Of a stretch of 64,000 bases of DNA, positions 7,917 to 16,423 are shown piece by piece. The notes beneath the pieces were generated by a model, which saw only the letters and a list, made by a program, of their open reading frames with translations, ran no database searches and was not told the origin of the DNA. Position numbers and translations under genes: made by a program. This DNA comes from Mesorhizobium_K sp040049215 (GTDB lineage Bacteria > Pseudomonadota > Alphaproteobacteria > Rhizobiales > Rhizobiaceae): NCBI RefSeq assembly GCF_040049215.1, contig NZ_JBDZDN010000005.1:214556-278555 (forward strand), in the 5' to 3' direction. Each line of letters starts with the position of its first letter. Within the stretch, counting starts at the first letter, position 1.

Positions 7917-10022
7917 TCATGATGCCTTCCTCCTCGATCGTCTATTGCGTTGTGCGCGGATACGCAGAGTTTCGATCAGTTCGTCCGTGAGCTCGATTTG
8001 CCACGGTTGTCCCTTCGCCAGCTGCCGGCCTTCAACCAGGCCACGGGCCCGGTATTTGAAGATGGTCTGTGGCGTGACGCCGAGAGCGGCGGCAGCCCCT
8101 TGGACGGAATAGGTTCCGTCCGGCCATCGATCAGGGTTGGCACTCATGCCGTTGATTTTGACCGTGGGAACGCCCCAACGTCTCCGCAACAGCCAGACAT
8201 TGTCACCCTTGAAGGCGCAGTTCCGCGCCGCGATGAAGCCTTCCGCGTTCAGCCTCGACGCAATTTCCTTGTCCATCTTGCCGGCGGCGTTCAGCTCCGT
8301 CACCCGCGCGCGCAGCCTGTCGATATCGATGTAGTGGCTATAGGTGTGAACGCATCTCTGGAGAGAGTGCTCGCTTGTCGCTCCCGTTTGCCACAGGATC
8401 TTGAGCCAGACCTACCCCTGCAGGCGCTTTTGGTCGAGGACGACCTCGCAGATAATGAGGCGCAGGATGCTCTTGCGCTCGGCCGCCGTCGTCGACGAGG
8501 AATGCCAGATGCCGGGCAGATCTTCGCCCAGCTCCAGCAAACCGTCGCGGTCCGCCTCGCTCAGGACCAGGGGCTCGTCAGACCGCCACCTTTCGTAATC
8601 CTGTTCGACCGCCTCGGCAGCACGCAGCTTCTCTTCCCAGCCGCGCTCCAGCGAACGCGCCACCAAACGGTTTTCGGGTTCGACCGCGTCATACTGGCGT
8701 CGCGCCCTTCCCGCCTCGTAGCGCGCCCGTTCGCGTCGCAAGGCCCACTGCCGCTCGAGTTGATGCGTTTCCTCCTCGATGTGGCCGAGTGCGGCGACGG
8801 CGATCGCGATCCTGTCCGGCGTCAGGGCTTCGAGCAGGATGTTTTCGACCTTTGCGTCGACCGGCAGCGCGCGCACTTCCTGGCATAGCGGCCCACCGTC
8901 GTGGCTGCGGTCGGCGCGGCATGTGTAGACGGGATAGTTCCCCGCGGGACCGCTGTAGCGCAGACTCATCCGGCGACCGCACCGCCCGCAGACTGCGATG
9001 CCCTGCAGCAGCGCGGCACCTTTGCGCGGCGCACCCGAATGGCCGGCTTCGTAGCGGTTGATATTGTTCGCCAATCGCCTCTGGTTCTCCATGAACTCCT
9101 CCCAGTTAATGTAACCAGGATGGGCGGCTTCAAGACAGACCTCCCAGTCCGCGATCGGGACCTTGGTCGTCCGCGGGTGATAAACGCCATGGCGAAGCCG
9201 CCCGCCTGTCAGTCGCCGCCGGCCATAGACATAGGCCCCAGCATAGCCGGGATTGTGGAGAATGCTGAGCACCCGCGGATTGCTTGCCTCACGCCAGACC
9301 ACTTCGTGTGGTGCCGGACCGAGAAGGGGGCGCATCGGCAGCGGCAAATTCTCGTTTCGCAGATAGCGCATCACCGCCCGCGCGCTCCCAAGCTCGCGGA
9401 ATTTGCTGAAGATCAAGCCGAGCCTCGCCTGCACCTCCTCATCGGGATTGAGGATGATCTGGCCTGAACGGTCATGAGCCAATCCAGCGGGGAGGCAAAG
9501 GCGCAGCTCGCCGCGCGCCGCTTTCTGGCGCTCACCCTGATGAAGGCGCTGCTTGATCTGATGCAGCTCCGCTTCGCTCATGATGCCGGACAATCCGAGC
9601 AACAGGCGGTCGTGGTAAGCGCAGGGATCGTAAAGCCGTTCGCCATCGGCGATGATGACGCCGAACAGCGAGCACAAATCGAGGAGTTGATGCCAGTCGC
9701 GGTTGTTGCGGGCGAGCCGGGATGCGTCAAGGCTGATGACCAGTCCGGCGTTTCCCAGTCCGATCTCGGCGATCAGCTTCTTGAAGCCCGCTCGCTCGAC
9801 GGCGCCGGCCCCGGATTTGCCGAGATCTTCATCGATGACGTGCACGCGCTCATGTGGCCAACCGAGAGCGACGGCGCGATCGACAAGACGATACTGCAAC
9901 TCCGTGCTTTCCTGATGATGACGTACCTGGTTCACGGAAGATTGGCGGACATAGATGTAGACGAGCTTGCCGCGATGCTCGGCCGTGACGCGCTCGTCTG
10001 GACTATTCGACGCTCTCAACAT
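7917..10022 (-). pseudogene. large serine recombinase with in-frame amber stop
   Basis: Continuous homology over about 700 codons is cut by one TAG at 8414-8412; reading continues in the same frame for 36 codons to MTELNAAGKMDKE and on to the natural end at 7917. The N-terminal resolvase domain has YIYVRQSSVNQ (catalytic Ser about residue 28). The Recombinase domain follows (RAVMRYLRNENLPLP, ILHNPGYAGAYVYGRR), then the zinc ribbon (CGRCGRRM and YTCRADRS) and a coiled-coil stretch near 430-490. The part after the stop contains a helix-turn-helix-like GAAAALGVTPQTIFKYRARG. The 536-residue truncated product keeps the catalytic domain and most of the DNA-binding region, so partial activity cannot be excluded. 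A sequencing error is the alternative. Confidence 0.85.
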
Positions 10023-10209
10023 GCCGATCCGCCTTCGTCGGGGCGCGGGTCGGCCGCATCCGCAAGAGCAGTTGCGCGAGGCTCTGCACGATCTGTTTCC
10101 GCGTTTCCGCCGACAGATCGAGCCACGGACGCGGGAGTGTCGTGCTCGGGTTCAGAAGCTTTGTGAGGGACTGGGACGCCACGCGGTACGGATTCGATTG
10201 CACGTTCAT
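10003..10209 (-). CDS. small protein upstream of serine recombinase, unknown function
   Basis: 68 residues (MNVQSNPYRVASQSLTKLLN...). It begins at an ATG preceded by a textbook ribosome-binding site (AAGGAGGTGAT) and its end overlaps the recombinase start by 20 bp, so it looks genuine and coupled. The middle PRPWLDLSAETRKQIVQSLA reads as a short amphipathic helical region, possibly a recombination directionality or accessory factor. That role is only an inference from size and position. Confidence 0.6.
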   Translation of the reverse strand: MNVQSNPYRVASQSLTKLLNPSTTLPRPWLDLSAETRKQIVQSLAQLLLRMRPTRAPTKADRHVESVE

Positions 10210-10492
10210 CGCGAATCACCTCCTTGGAACGGGAGGCAACCGTGCTGTTCAAATGGCGCATCAATGTGAGCAGCGTTCGAACGCTGACGCGAGACGCAGA
10301 CTTTGATGCGTTCCGCTCTTCCGGGGACGGGACCGCAAGGTCGGTCGCCGAGCGGCGAATTGAACGGCGGCGCCCGTCAGGTAAACGAACGACGACGAAG
10401 GCCGGACCGCGCCCCGACCGGCTAGATACGAGTTCGAGACGCTGACCCGCAAGCCCGTGGCGCGGATCGACGACCGTTAAATGAGACACCAC
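10016..10492 (-). CDS. uncharacterised protein of recombinase cassette
   Basis: About 158 residues from a GTG at 10492; the frame stays open across the cassette-istB junction to 10534. The N-terminal half (HLTVVDPRHGLAGQRLELVS, then FVVVRLPDGRRRSIRRSA) looks like a compact beta domain, possibly DUF5372-like. It is followed by VSVRTLLTLMRHLN and a low-complexity tail. The last ~190 bp overlap the 68-residue gene in another frame, so one of the two may be shorter than drawn. No function can be assigned. It forms the first gene of the three-gene cassette. Confidence 0.5.
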   Translation of the reverse strand: MVSHLTVVDPRHGLAGQRLELVSSRSGRGPAFVVVRLPDGRRRSIRRSATDLAVPSPEERNASKSASRVSVRTLLTLMRHLNSTVASRSKEVIRDERAIESVPRGVPVPHKASEPEHDTPASVARSVGGNAETDRAEPRATALADAADPRPDEGGSAC

Positions 10493-10527
10493 CCCGTCGA
10501 GAATGGCGGCAGCCTGTGATGCTTGGT

Positions 10528-11174
10528 TCGCCAAAGACGGTAGCCCATTCGCTGAAGCTGAGGTTGGTGGTGATGACGACGCTGGTGCGCTCGTAGAGGG
10601 TGCTCAGCAGATGGAACAGCAGCGCTCCGCCTGATGCGCTGAAGGGCAGGTATCCGAGTTCGTCGAGGATGACGAGATCGGAATGAGCGAGGCGATTGGC
10701 GATCTGACCTGCTCTGCCTTGGGCCTTCTCCTGTTCGAGCACGTTAACGAGTTCGACGGTGGAGAAGAAGCGGACGCGCTTGCGATGATGCTCGACCGCC
10801 TGCACGCCGAGAGCTGTGGCGATATGGGTCTTTCCGGTGCCTGGGCCTCCGACAAGCACTACGTTGTTGGCATCCTCCATGAACTCGCAGCGATGGAGCT
10901 GGCGCACGAGGGCTTCATTGATCTCACTGCTGGCGAAGTCGAAGCCGGCCAGGTCGCGATAGACGGGGAAGCGGGCTGCCTTGAGCTGATAGGCGGTGGA
11001 TCTGACCTCCCGTTCTGCCATCTCGGCCTTCAGCAGTTGCGACAGGATCGGGATGGCGGCCTCGAAGGCGGGAGCGGCCTGTTCGGTGAGCTCGGCGACG
11101 GCCTGCGCCATGCCGTGCATCTTCAGGCTTCTGAGCATGATGACGATGGCGCCGCTGGCGGGATCATGACGCAT
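10528..11174 (-). pseudogene. istB: istB, 5' fragment (ATPase domain)
   Basis: The N-terminal ~215 residues of the IS21 helper ATPase, from ATG at 11174. It contains Walker A GGPGTGKTH near residue 105, Walker B LVILDELGYLPF and the sensor region SVVITTNLSFSEWATVFG. It then breaks at the recombinase cassette, and the frame runs on into unrelated sequence. The start overlaps the istA stop by 11 bp, as usual in IS21. IstB normally assists target selection by the IstA transposase and is inactive here. Confidence 0.9.
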
Positions 11175-12691
11175 GGCGCACCTCCCTGGCCTGGCGCAGC
11201 GCATCGTAGCGCTCGACATTGGCCTGCGGCTCCTTGGCCAGGCTCAGCGCCTGCGGTGCATCCACGACAGGTGTCGAGAGCGGCCTGCCATCGACCAGCC
11301 TGTGCAGCAGATTGAGGATATGGACCTTGGTGGGGACGCCGGCCTCGAGTGCCATCTCCACTGCCGCCAGCACGGCCTGCTCGTCATGCTGCAGGACAAG
11401 GGCCAGGATCTCGACCATCTCCCGGTCGCCACCGGGCTTCCTGAGCAGGTGCTGCTGCAGCCGTTTGAAGGCTTCGGGCAGTTCTGTGAAGGGCGCGCCG
11501 TTGCGCAAGGCTCCCGGCTTGCGCTGGATGACCGCCAGATAATGCCGCCAATCGTAGACGGTCTGGCCAAGACGGTCGTGCGACCGCTCGATGATACGGC
11601 GGTGCTCGCAAATGAGCTGCCCTTCGGCGGCAACAACAATCCGTTCCGGATAGACCCGGAGGCTGACAGGCCGGTTGGCGAAGGATGCCGGCACGCTGTA
11701 GCGGTTGCGCTCCAGATGAACCAGGCAGGTCGGAGAGACCCGCTTGGTGTATTCGACGAAGCCTTCGAAGAGGCGAGGCATCGGCATCAGGAACTGAGCC
11801 TCCTCGGCCCGGATGTCCTCGACCGTTCCGGGTCTGAGGCCATGGGAATCTGTTGCCACAGTTCCCGACACCGCTGCTCCAGCCAGTCGTTCAGCGCCTC
11901 CAGCGATGGAAAGCGCGGCATCGGTTGCCATAGCCGGTGGCGGGCGTCCTGGACGTGCTTCTCGACCTGTCCCTTCTCCCAGCCCGAGGCCGGATTGCAG
12001 AACTCGGCCTCGAACAGATAGTGGCTGGCCATGGCCGAGAAGCGGGCATTGACCTGTCGTTACTTGCCGCGGCCGATCCTGTCGACCGCCGTGCGCATGT
12101 TGTCATAGATCCCGCGCCGGGGAACGCCGCCCAGAACCCGGAAGGCGTGGTTGTGTGCATCGAACAGCATCTCGTGCGTTTGCAGCGGATACGCCCGCAC
12201 CATGAAGGCACGGCTGTAGCTGAGCTTGAAGTGCGCAACCTGCAGCTTGGTGCGCTCGCCGCCGGAACCGCCCAGTCCTCCGACCAGTCGAACTGGAACG
12301 CCTCGCCGGGGTCGAACGCCAGCGGCACGAAGGTGCCGCGCCCGCTCGTTTGCATCTCGCGTTGACGATCCGCTTTCCAGGCACGCGCAAAGGCGGCAAC
12401 CCGGCCGTAGGAGCCCTCATAGCCGAGGCTCATCAGGTCGGCATGCAACTGCTTGATCGTGCGCTTCTGCTTGCGCGGCCTGTTCGCTTCCGTCCTCAGC
12501 CAGGCAGATAGCCGCTCGGCATAGGCATCGAGCTTGCTCGGCCGCTCCGGCACCCGAAAGCGGGGCTCTATCTCACCCGATCGCAGGTATTTGCGGATCG
12601 TGTTCCGCGACAGTCCCGTGCGCCGCGCAATCTCCCGGATCGAAAGTCCATCCCGCAAATGCCAGCGCCGGATAACGCTCAGTAACGCCAT
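11164..12691 (-). pseudogene. istA: istA transposase of IS21 family, multiple lesions
   Basis: The gene starts MALLSVIRRWHLRDGLSIRE with an N-terminal HTH (ARRTGLSRNTIRKYLRSG). After AFQFDWSEDWAV a one-base loss near 12265 shifts the frame. The next frame (TKLQVAHFKLSYSRAFMV ... VGGVP) ends at a TAA about 12060 followed in frame by RQVNARFSAM. A further shift near 11830 is needed to reach GLRPGTVEDIRAEEAQFL and the C-terminus. So there are at least two frameshifts and one nonsense codon. The DDE domain is recognisable but cannot be translated whole. The element is therefore immobile by itself. Confidence 0.9.
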
Positions 12692-12804
12692 GTCTATCAC
12701 TCCAATGTCCCCTGCGATCATCAAGCAGGGGTGGGTTCAAACATGGGTCACTTCTCGATGGAAAAATCCCTCAATCCCGGGTCAGTTCTCGGCGGAAATC
12801 AACA

Positions 12805-12953
12805 ACCTGTTCGCGAACCGCTGGCTATGGGCTGCCGTCGGCCTGTCGCTCGCCCTCCATACGGCCGTGATCTACCTACCTTTCCTGCAGGAGGCCTTTT
12901 CAACCGTGGAGATGGATCCGGAAGACTGGGTTCTTTGCGCGGCTACCGCGAGT
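12805..12953 (+). repeat. direct repeat, copy 1 (149 bp, identical to 63852-64000)
   Basis: Base-for-base identity with the end of the window at a constant offset of 51,047 bp, same strand. The left limit is the IS21 end; the right limit is set only by the window edge, so the repeat may be longer. Confidence 0.95.
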
Positions 12954-13031
12954 ACGGTGCTATGGTTGCGAGAGCTGAGCAAACTCGTCGACCGGCTTCT
13001 GTGGCGCCGTCAGACACTGGAGAAGACATGA
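12805..13031 (+). pseudogene. P-type cation-transporting ATPase, C-terminal fragment
   Basis: About 75 codons reading LFANRWLWAAVGLSLALHTA, then IYLPFLQEAFSTVEM ... RQTLEKT and a natural stop. These are the last two membrane helices of a P-type ATPase C-terminal domain. The 5' portion is replaced by the IS21 element ending at 12804. The first 149 bp are identical to 63852-64000, where the same protein is preceded by more of its coding sequence. It cannot function alone. The stop overlaps the start of the pyridoxamine-oxidase-like fragment (ATGATGA), indicating the ancestral operon order. Confidence 0.9.
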
Positions 13032-13153
13032 TGATCTCGAGGGAGATGACGCCTGCGGAATGTATCGATGTCCTCGGCGCATCGCGGCTTGCCCGGCTGG
13101 CCTGCGCGCGGGACGCGCCAGCCCCCTATCTGGTTCCCATCCACTATGCCTAC
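13028..13153 (+). pseudogene. pyridoxamine 5'-phosphate oxidase-family protein, N-terminal fragment
   Basis: About 42 codons (ISREMTPAECIDVLGASRLA, then RLACARDAPAPYLVPIHYAYA). This is the N-terminus of the small FMN-binding PNPOx-like proteins. Homology stops abruptly at about 13153, where a minus-strand gene of an inserted element begins, and I did not find the remainder in the window. In an intact state such proteins bind FMN, and their physiological role is often unclear. Its start overlaps the stop of the ATPase fragment. Confidence 0.8.
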
Positions 13154-13896
13154 GCGGCGAGGGCCTCCCGGCTGTTGAAGCGACCAATCTGCCTCCAGAC
13201 GTTACCCTCGCCAATACGCCGCTGCAGCACCCACCGGTCGCCATCGCTACTGACGACAACAGCCCACTCGCGATTCAGGCGTACGACCATCTGCTCTTCG
13301 GTGCTGAAGTCTTCGAGAGGCTCCACCGACTCTTCGGTGCCCTGGTCGCGGTAACGCGTACGGCCGAGCAGTGACAGCATCGCGTGCAGTTCAATCCAGG
13401 CGTCTTCGGTGCAGTCCTCGTCATGGAGGTTCTTGACGACCACCGGGGCGAGGCGACCGGTCAGCCACGCTTCCACGATCGCCTTCGCGGTGGAAAGGTC
13501 CGCGCGGTAACCCATCGCCTCGATGTCGTTCGGTGAGACGGAGTCGCTGCCCATCACAGCTTCCCATCGCACCCGGTAATCGCTCGACCAGTGCGGTCCC
13601 CGGTCCACAACGTTGGCGAGCTCCTTCTTGCCATTGACCAGCTTGTGCGTGACCGAGTTGACCTCGACCCACTTGGCCTTCCAGGCTGCGAGCGGTGTGC
13701 CCTGAGGGAAGCCATGCTTCTCCTGCAGCCGGTCGACGGTCGCTACCGGGTCGGTGATGCGCCGAGTCCCGCCGACCTGGTTGCGGTGAGCCTCGGACCT
13801 GCAGACAGGCGAGCAATACAGGGCGCGCCTAGTCCGGGCATAGAAAGGCTCGGCCTGCCGTGGGCAGGTGGGGTTGGCGCAGACAACGGATGGCAT
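13150..13896 (-). CDS. uncharacterised protein with N-terminal Cys cluster (zinc-finger-like)
   Basis: About 248 residues starting MPSVVCANPTCPRQAEPF with AAGGAG upstream. The N-terminus has a CX4C and a CX3C pair (CANPTC ... YCSPVC) separated by about 17 residues, resembling a small zinc-binding finger. The rest is mixed alpha/beta without recognised motifs (for example AMLSLLGRTRYRDQGTEESV). The stop codon is formed by bases of the interrupted pyridoxamine-oxidase-like gene, so its original C-terminus may have been altered by the insertion. It is carried together with the integrase at 14146-15009. It may be a DNA-binding accessory protein; function unknown. Confidence 0.6.
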   Translation of the reverse strand: MPSVVCANPTCPRQAEPFYARTRRALYCSPVCRSEAHRNQVGGTRRITDPVATVDRLQEKHGFPQGTPLAAWKAKWVEVNSVTHKLVNGKKELANVVDRGPHWSSDYRVRWEAVMGSDSVSPNDIEAMGYRADLSTAKAIVEAWLTGRLAPVVVKNLHDEDCTEDAWIELHAMLSLLGRTRYRDQGTEESVEPLEDFSTEEQMVVRLNREWAVVVSSDGDRWVLQRRIGEGNVWRQIGRFNSREALAA

Positions 13897-15130
13897 GAGG
13901 TGACTCCTTCGGAACCAATGCTCCCTTGGTTCGCGCTGGGTAGTCAACTCGACAACACGGTGATGGACTCATCGGCCGGTGCGGTCCGCACCAACGCCAC
14001 AGCCGTATCGGAATCGCACCGCAGCGTGGACGGGGCGCTGACAGCGATGTGCGGGCAACGTCGGGGCCGTGTTGGGCTCTGTCGCCCTCGTCAGCCCCGA
14101 CGGTCGAGCACCGGCCGGACCGCATGCGCCACAGAGCCCATCGGTTCAGCGCCTCTCCAGCACCGGCAAGCAGACGTCCAGGTCGTTGGTCGCGAGGTGC
14201 GCATACCGCATTGTCATCTGCAGTGTCTGATGGCCCAGCCAAGTCTGCACGCGCCGCAGGTCCACGCCGCCTTGGACGAGTCGCGATGCGCAGGTGTGAC
14301 GCAGGACGTGGGGCACCACATCGGCATCGTCACCCAGACCAACTTCTGCCTTGGCCTCGTGCCAGACGATCCGAAACTTGTATTGCTTCACGCCGATGAA
14401 CGGACCCGCCGTCCGACCACCCTGCGCCTGGACTGCTGCCTTGGCGCGCTGCGTCAACGGGACGGTTCGGCTGCGGCCGGACTTGGTCAGCCAGAATGTC
14501 GCCCTACCAGCGTTGATGTCGTTCCATCGCAGGCCGATAGCCTCACCGAGCCGTGCGCCTGAGTCGACTAAGAAGACGGCAAGATTCGCATACGATTGGG
14601 ACCGAGTTCGAATCGCATCGAGCAGCTGGTCCTCTTCCCCGTGCTCCATGAACCGGATTCGCCCTGCCCGCTCCTTCAGGCGTGGGAACTCAGGGAGCGA
14701 TTGAACGTCGCCCATCTTGAAGGCCTTCTTGAGCAGCTTGCTCAGCGCGGCCAGCTTTCGGTTGATGGTCCCGTTGCTGTTACCCCGGGAGCGTAGCTCG
14801 CCGATGAGTGCGTCGAGGCGGTCTTGAGGGAGGTGGGTGAGGCGTTCAGAGTTGAAGATTTCATCCAACTCTCGGATGAAGCCCGCCACGCAGTAGGCGT
14901 GGAAGTTCTGCTCCCACAGGATGTGGCAATAGCGGCGATGCAGTTCGAGGAGTGAGTACGCTGGTCTCGGAGGAGATTCGGTCTCGCCTACTTGGGTCGC
15001 TGTTTGCATTCGTCACTCCCGGTCTGGTGGGAATGGCAATGCTTCCTTCCTGGACGAAGGCAACCAGCTTAGCGGCCGACCACGCTTTCTCCAGTGGATT
15101 CAAAGGCCTCGGCGACTCGGCGCAACGGCC
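13154..15130. mobile_element. integrase-bearing insertion (approximate limits)
   Basis: A two-gene unit (Cys-cluster protein and tyrosine integrase) interrupts the pyridoxamine-oxidase-like gene at about 13153 and ends somewhere before the porin terminator at 15146. I could not find flanking direct repeats that would fix the attachment sites. The 250-bp gap between the two genes (13897-14145) holds only GC-rich inverted repeats of the transcription-terminator kind. Confidence 0.45.
14146..15009 (-). CDS. tyrosine-type site-specific recombinase/integrase
   Basis: 287 residues. An N-terminal SAM-like core-binding region (about 45-110, NSNGTINRKLAALSKLLKKA) precedes the catalytic domain with the full residue set: Arg in GARLGEAIGLRW, Lys in WLTKSGRSRTVPL, HxxR in HVLRHTCASRL, His/Trp region TWLGHQTLQ and the nucleophilic Tyr in MRYAHLA. 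It lacks a separate arm-type binding domain, so it is a simple integrase or a resolvase-like enzyme. All catalytic residues are present, so it may be active. It is probably responsible for the insertion that broke the pyridoxamine-oxidase-like gene. Confidence 0.9.
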   Translation of the reverse strand: MQTATQVGETESPPRPAYSLLELHRRYCHILWEQNFHAYCVAGFIRELDEIFNSERLTHLPQDRLDALIGELRSRGNSNGTINRKLAALSKLLKKAFKMGDVQSLPEFPRLKERAGRIRFMEHGEEDQLLDAIRTRSQSYANLAVFLVDSGARLGEAIGLRWNDINAGRATFWLTKSGRSRTVPLTQRAKAAVQAQGGRTAGPFIGVKQYKFRIVWHEAKAEVGLGDDADVVPHVLRHTCASRLVQGGVDLRRVQTWLGHQTLQMTMRYAHLATNDLDVCLPVLERR

Positions 15131-15145
15131 CTCTTAACAAATGAG

Positions 15146-15175
15146 AGCGCCCCATGTCTCTCGACACGGGGCGCT
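15146..15175 (-). terminator. rho-independent-type terminator of the porin gene
   Basis: A strong hairpin just past the porin stop: stem AGCGCCCCGTGTC / GACATGGGGCGCT on the minus strand with one G-T wobble and a GAGA loop, followed by a T-containing stretch (CTCATTTGTT). Confidence 0.75.
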
Positions 15176-15199
15176 TCAAGTCCCGCAGCTAGCTGATTA

Positions 15200-16423
15200 T
15201 CAGCCGCCGAAGTTCGCCTGAAGGCGGAGGAAACCACCCCATGCATCGGCGTCATCGTCATCCGAGTCGAAGTTGTCGGTGTAGATAACTTCGGGAATGA
15301 TGTGGAAGTTTCGAACCAGCTCGTAATCGACGTTGACAACGGTCGAGAAATTATCAGCGTCGTCGTAGCCGATTTCGAGGTTACCCGTGGCCTGCTCGGT
15401 GAACTTCCAAGCGCCGCCGGCCCAAAAGGCCCAGTCGCCGCCCCACTGGGCGTAGTAATTGAACGGCGTACCGTCGTCCTCGTTGCTTTTCCAGCCAGCC
15501 ATCGCGAAGAGTGTGACGGCGTCCATCGCGTTGAAGTCGACGCGACCCTTGACGGCGAACTCTTCCCACACAGAGTCGTAGCCGACGACGCCCGACACGC
15601 CGCCCCAGCCGCCGGTGTAGCCGAGGCCACCGACCACGTGAGGCATGTAGGAGTCGATCGCATAGATGTCTGCGGAGACCAAGCCCACCGGAGTGCTAAT
15701 CAGACCGCTGATATCAGACCAGCCCGTGCCCGTTTCCAAGGCAACACCGGCGGTGAAGCCGTTGCCGCCGTTGAAGGTGTAGGACAACTGATGGGTCTGG
15801 AACGGACCGTAAGGGATGATACCGTCGTTCGAGACGCCCGACGAGTAACCGGTGAAGGTCGAGAAGTAGGAGTCCGTCACGCCAGCACGGAAGCCACCCA
15901 GCTCCAAATAACCATGCTCAAGAACAACATAGTTGCTCGAAGTGCTTACGCCGCCGAACGAAGGGTCGAGACCGCTCAGGTCGGGCTGCAAGCCCAGGAG
16001 AGCAACACCGTCGGTCTGGGTGTCATAGTTGAAGTTGACCTGGGCGTAGACGCGCAGGGTGCCCAGCTCGGTCTCGGAACGAGCGTCAACGCGGAGAGCG
16101 AAGCGGGCGCGCTTGAAGTAGGTGTCGTTGGTGTCGAGATCGTCGAAATCGTCGTTTATAACCGCGTCATAAAAGTCGCTCTTGTCGATCACGTTGTTGA
16201 GACCGTTTGTGTCACCCACGCCCACGTCGTAACGCAGGTAGCCGGAAACCTTCAAGCAGGTCTCGGTGCCAGGGATGTAGTAGAAGCCGACGCCGTACGT
16301 GTCGCAGATGCGCACATATTCCATTGGTTCCGGCTCGGCGATGACGACAGCGTCGGCAGCGCGCGCACCGGAGACTGCGACGAGGGCCGCAGCGGAGCCG
16401 AGAAGCAGGCTCTTGATGTTCAT
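15200..16423 (-). CDS. outer-membrane porin (rhizobial Porin_2 family)
   Basis: 407 residues. A signal peptide MNIKSLLLGSAAALVAVSGA(RAA) is followed by the family's hallmark N-terminus: EYVRICDTYGVGFYYIPGTE, then TCLKVSGYLRYDVG with its two cysteines. The body consists of alternating amphipathic strands with many Asp/Asn-rich loops and ends in an aromatic-glycine strand (RLQANFGG), as expected for a 16-stranded trimeric porin. ATG at 16423 has GGAGGTCAG upstream. Such porins let small solutes cross the outer membrane and are abundant in Rhizobiales, a main clue to the host lineage. The gene is intact and followed by a hairpin terminator. Confidence 0.95.
   Translation of the reverse strand: MNIKSLLLGSAAALVAVSGARAADAVVIAEPEPMEYVRICDTYGVGFYYIPGTETCLKVSGYLRYDVGVGDTNGLNNVIDKSDFYDAVINDDFDDLDTNDTYFKRARFALRVDARSETELGTLRVYAQVNFNYDTQTDGVALLGLQPDLSGLDPSFGGVSTSSNYVVLEHGYLELGGFRAGVTDSYFSTFTGYSSGVSNDGIIPYGPFQTHQLSYTFNGGNGFTAGVALETGTGWSDISGLISTPVGLVSADIYAIDSYMPHVVGGLGYTGGWGGVSGVVGYDSVWEEFAVKGRVDFNAMDAVTLFAMAGWKSNEDDGTPFNYYAQWGGDWAFWAGGAWKFTEQATGNLEIGYDDADNFSTVVNVDYELVRNFHIIPEVIYTDNFDSDDDDADAWGGFLRLQANFGG

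Larger units (their letters stand above)
7907..10529. mobile_element. serine-recombinase cassette inserted inside istB
   Basis: A 2.6-kb segment with three minus-strand genes separates the two halves of istB exactly inside the codons for the conserved VFGDAKMT. Reading the minus strand, the istB 5' part ends GTCTTTGGCGA and the 3' part resumes GGTGACGCCAAG, so both junctions share the short core GG(C/T)GA. A shared core of a few bases without a longer target duplication fits site-specific integration by the recombinase carried within, because large serine recombinases exchange strands across two base pairs. Its own recombinase gene now has an in-frame stop. Confidence 0.72.
7685..12804. mobile_element. 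IS21-family insertion sequence, decayed and interrupted
   Basis: Both ends carry matching inverted repeats beginning TGTTGATTTCCGC and continuing through GCTGACCCGGGA or AACTGACCCGGGA, then a second internal repeat GCCGAGAAGTGACCC or ATCGAGAAGTGACCC. Such multiple terminal repeats are typical of IS21. Inside, on the minus strand, are istA (broken) and istB (split in two). The span is 5120 bp; removing the 2.6-kb cassette inserted in istB leaves about 2.5 kb, the usual IS21 size. The right end at 12804 is fixed because the next base begins a sequence repeated intact at 63852. The flanks do not form a target duplication, so a rearrangement occurred on one side. Confidence 0.88.

Noticed and set aside
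13150..15140. Direct repeats as attachment sites of the integrase island
   Set aside because: Similar GC-rich words (GCCTCGGCG-type) appear near both presumed ends but do not form a convincing identical pair.
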